Shown: one piece after another, positions 4,478 to 6,918 of the stretch | Numbering within the stretch: the first letter of the stretch is position 1 | How the letters are laid out: every line of letters starts with the position of its first letter | NCBI GenBank assembly: GCA_047618505.1 | Contig: JBLHLB010000218.1 | Span: 1 to 6,918, forward strand | Reading direction: 5' to 3' | DNA from: JBLHLB01 sp047618505 | Lineage (GTDB): Bacteria > Planctomycetota > UBA1135 > GCA-002686595 | Length of the DNA stretch: 6,918 nucleotides | Translations under genes and position numbers: made by a program | The notes under the pieces: generated by a model | The model's input: only the letters and a program-made list of their open reading frames with translations | Database searches by the model: none | Told to the model about the DNA's origin: nothing

Positions 4478-6918
4478 ATGGCGAAGAAAGCCACCAAGCG
4501 CAAGGCAACCAAGGTCGTGCGCAAGAAGAAGGCAACGGTGCGCAAGAGCACAGCGCACAAGAAGAAGACTGTCCGGAAGAAGGCCCAAGAGAAGGCCCAA
4601 GAGAAGACCCAGAAGAAGACCCAGGAAAAGACTCAGAAGAAGGCGACCACCAAAGCTGCCACAGCAGCCAATGCCGGTGAGAAAGCCAAGACCGTAGCCA
4701 AGACCGGTGCCAGGAAAGTCATCAAGAAGGCGGCCAAGTCCCGGCGCGGGGCCAAGGGTAAGAAGAAGTCCAAGAGCCCCGAGCAGTCCGCGGTCGAGCT
4801 GCAGGCCCGACGGGAGCTTGATAAGTCCCTGCCGAAGGATGCGATGATCATTCTGGCGGCCAGGGGAATGGTGCTCTTCCCGCGGGTTGTCCTGCCTATC
4901 GTCGTGGGGCGTGAGCGATCGGTGCGTGCTATCCAGCACGCGGTAAACACCGAGCGCCCCATAGGCGTTCTCTTGCAGCGTGACGGGAACACCGAAGACC
5001 CAACTCCCCCGGAGTTGTATGAGGTCGGAACCGTGGCTTCGATCGTGCGCTACGTCACGGGACCCGATGGCACACACCACGTGATCGCCCAGGGAGACGA
5101 GCGTTTCCGTTTGCTTGAATTCATCCGCCGGGAGCCCTTCCTCGTAGCTCGGGTGGAACGCTTCAAGGAGCCCGAGGTTGACACGGAGGAGACAGAGGTC
5201 GTGGCGCGCATGCTCAACCTCAAGGCCCAGGCGCGCGAAGCCCTGGCTCTGCTCCCCCATCGTCCAGAGGACCTCGATCAGGCCATCGAGAACGCAGACA
5301 ATCCGTCGACCTTGACGGATCTGGTCGCGACCTTCATCGACATCCCCGTAAGCGAGAAGCAGGAGATCCTCGAGACCTTTGAGCTGCGCGAGCGCATGGA
5401 CACTGTGCTCGAAAAGCTCAGTCGCTTAATCGAAGTCCTTAGCTTGAGCCAAGAGCTACGCGAGCGTACTCAGGGCAAAATGGAAAAGGCCCAGCGCGAG
5501 TACTACCTGCGGGAACAACTGCGTCAGATCCAGACAGAACTGGGCGAGGGACAGTCCCTCGAACTACAGGAGTTGGGCGTGAAGATCGACCGCTCCAAGA
5601 TGCCGGCTGAGGTTAAGAGCGAGGCACGCCGCGACATGCAACGCCTGGAGCGCATGCCCGAGGCCGCGGCGGAGTACGGCATGCTGCGCTCCTACCTTGA
5701 GACGTTGATCGAGCTTCCCTGGGGCAAGCACACACGCGACAACCTCAATATTCCCCATGCCCGCAAGATCCTTGACGAGGACCATTGGGGCCTCGTCAAG
5801 ATCAAGCGACGCATCCTCGAATTCCTCGCGGTCCAGAAGTTGACAGCGAAGCGCAAAGGTGGAGCACGCAGCCCAATCCTGTGCTTCGTCGGCCCCCCCG
5901 GCGTCGGCAAGACTTCCCTGGGTCGGTCTATAGCGCGCGCTATGGACCGCAAATTCGTACGCATGAGCCTGGGTGGGGTGCACGACGAATCAGAGATCCG
6001 CGGACACCGACGCACCTACGTGGGAGCCATGCCCGGCGGGATTATTCACCACCTGCGGAAGACGGGCTCAATGAACCCCGTGTTCCTATTGGATGAGATG
6101 GACAAGCTCGGGCGCGGCCTCCACGGCGACCCTTCGTCGGCCCTACTGGAAGCCCTGGATCCGGCCCAAAACAAGACCTTCACGGATCACTACCTGAATG
6201 TCCCCTTCGACCTTTCCCGCGTTCTCTTTGTGGGCACGGCCAATGTCCTGAGTGACATCCCCGGTCCACTACGGGATCGCTGTGAAGTGATTGAACTACC
6301 CGGCTACACATCAGAGGAGAAGCTGCAGATCGCGGAGCGCTATCTGGTTGGGAGGCAGCTCTCTGACAACGGGCTCAGTGAGAAGCAGCTTGTGATCGGC
6401 GTCGATACTATCGAGAGGATTATATCCAGCTACACGCGCGAAGCCGGGGTGCGAAACCTGGAGCGGGAGATCGGCGCCGTAGCACGCCATAGCGCAACGG
6501 CCATCGTCAGCGGAGATGCCAAGAAGATCGTCGTCGAACCCAATGACCTACAGGCCATCCTGGGGCCCGAGCGTTTTGAGAACGAAGTTATCCTGCGCAC
6601 GAGTCAGCCAGGTGTAGCAACGGGCTTGGCTTGGACACCAGTCGGCGGCGACGTGCTCTTCGTCGAAGCAACACACATGGCCGGCAAGGGTCAGCTGATC
6701 CTGACCGGCCAATTGGGCGACGTCATGAAGGAAAGCGCGCGGGCAGCTCTGAGCCTCTTGCGTACCAAGGCCGGAGATCTCGGCCTGACTCCCAAGGACT
6801 TCAAGGATCGCGACATTCACATCCACGTTCCCGCCGGCGGCATCCCCAAGGATGGACCCAGCGCGGGCGTGGCCATGTACCTCGCCCTGGCGTCGCTGTT
6901 CACCGGTCGCACTGTAGC
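4478..6918 (+). CDS. lon: ATP-dependent Lon protease with a long lysine-rich N-terminal tail, C-terminus cut off by window
   Basis: Lon is a cytoplasmic hexameric AAA+ serine protease that unfolds and degrades misfolded and regulatory proteins. 813 residues are visible. Residues 1-100 contain 34 Lys and 7 Arg but only 4 acidic residues, resembling a histone H1 tail. The substrate-binding LON domain spans about 118-315, then a helical region to about 400. The AAA+ module follows, with Walker A GPPGVGKTS (472-480), Walker B VFLLDEMDK (535-543), sensor-1 N589, probable Arg finger R601 and sensor-2 GVRNLER (657-663). The protease domain starts near 705, and the catalytic Ser is S795 in KDGPSAG. 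The paired Lys lies beyond the window. E. coli Lon has its Ser at 679, so the shift of about 116 residues equals the tail. The ATG at 4478 is favoured because the tail uses AAG for nearly every Lys, as translated GC-rich DNA does, and GGAGA lies 11 bases upstream. The tail probably contacts DNA or another polyanion, which is inference. Confidence 0.95.
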   Translation, partial: MAKKATKRKATKVVRKKKATVRKSTAHKKKTVRKKAQEKAQEKTQKKTQEKTQKKATTKAATAANAGEKAKTVAKTGARKVIKKAAKSRRGAKGKKKSKSPEQSAVELQARRELDKSLPKDAMIILAARGMVLFPRVVLPIVVGRERSVRAIQHAVNTERPIGVLLQRDGNTEDPTPPELYEVGTVASIVRYVTGPDGTHHVIAQGDERFRLLEFIRREPFLVARVERFKEPEVDTEETEVVARMLNLKAQAREALALLPHRPEDLDQAIENADNPSTLTDLVATFIDIPVSEKQEILETFELRERMDTVLEKLSRLIEVLSLSQELRERTQGKMEKAQREYYLREQLRQIQTELGEGQSLELQELGVKIDRSKMPAEVKSEARRDMQRLERMPEAAAEYGMLRSYLETLIELPWGKHTRDNLNIPHARKILDEDHWGLVKIKRRILEFLAVQKLTAKRKGGARSPILCFVGPPGVGKTSLGRSIARAMDRKFVRMSLGGVHDESEIRGHRRTYVGAMPGGIIHHLRKTGSMNPVFLLDEMDKLGRGLHGDPSSALLEALDPAQNKTFTDHYLNVPFDLSRVLFVGTANVLSDIPGPLRDRCEVIELPGYTSEEKLQIAERYLVGRQLSDNGLSEKQLVIGVDTIERIISSYTREAGVRNLEREIGAVARHSATAIVSGDAKKIVVEPNDLQAILGPERFENEVILRTSQPGVATGLAWTPVGGDVLFVEATHMAGKGQLILTGQLGDVMKESARAALSLLRTKAGDLGLTPKDFKDRDIHIHVPAGGIPKDGPSAGVAMYLALASLFTGRTV
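4580..4639 (+). repeat. Five-copy 12-bp tandem repeat inside the lon tail
   Basis: Five consecutive 12-bp units of the form AAG-RCC/T-CAR-RAR encode Lys-(Ala/Thr)-Gln-(Glu/Lys), residues 35-54 of Lon. The first two copies are identical and the others differ at a few positions. Because the unit is a multiple of three, gain or loss of copies would change tail length without breaking the frame. Confidence 0.8.

Noticed and set aside
4457..5260. Minus-strand open frame (267 residues) with long Leu/Gly runs that look membrane-like
   Set aside because: It is the antisense reading of the AAG-rich Lon tail (AAG becomes CTT, Leu), so the hydrophobic runs are an artefact.

Overview
The window reads as ordinary chromosomal DNA from a GC-rich, Gram-negative-type bacterium. 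A TolB-like secreted propeller, a class III lysine aminotransferase and lysine-rich protein tails are all compatible with Planctomycetota or a related deep-branching phylum. That placement is a guess from gene style, since no rRNA or other strong phylogenetic marker is present. There are no signs of phage, transposons, tRNA or CRISPR.

Left half, minus strand (1-2348): an aldehyde-dehydrogenase-like gene (1203-2348) is followed by an L-lysine 6-transaminase gene (lat, 1-1022, C-terminal end cut off by the window edge). Lat converts lysine to 2-aminoadipate 6-semialdehyde, and the usual next enzyme is an aldehyde dehydrogenase. The dehydrogenase-like neighbour here has the family fold signature but appears to lack the catalytic Cys, the oxyanion Asn, the general-base Glu and the whole C-terminal end, so it looks like a pseudoenzyme kept as an intact reading frame. 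The 180 bp between the two genes holds an operator-like inverted repeat and a terminator-like hairpin placed in what would be the lat leader.

Right half, plus strand (2501-6918): rnpA (RNase P protein) and yidD (membrane insertion factor) are almost fused end to end, as in many bacteria. The usual partners rpmH (upstream) and yidC (downstream) are not in their places. A secreted TolB/PD40-type beta-propeller protein comes next, and then, after a GC hairpin, lon (ATP-dependent protease, cut off by the window end just after its catalytic Ser). Lon carries an unusual N-terminal tail of roughly 115 residues, extremely rich in Lys and resembling histone H1 tails, and it includes a five-copy 12-bp in-frame tandem repeat.

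The two halves diverge from a 152-bp intergenic region (2349-2500) that contains two inverted repeats, one of which presents the ribosome binding site of the dehydrogenase-like gene in its loop. The most unusual items are the Lon tail and the degenerate dehydrogenase paired with lat. No clearly new multi-gene system was identified.
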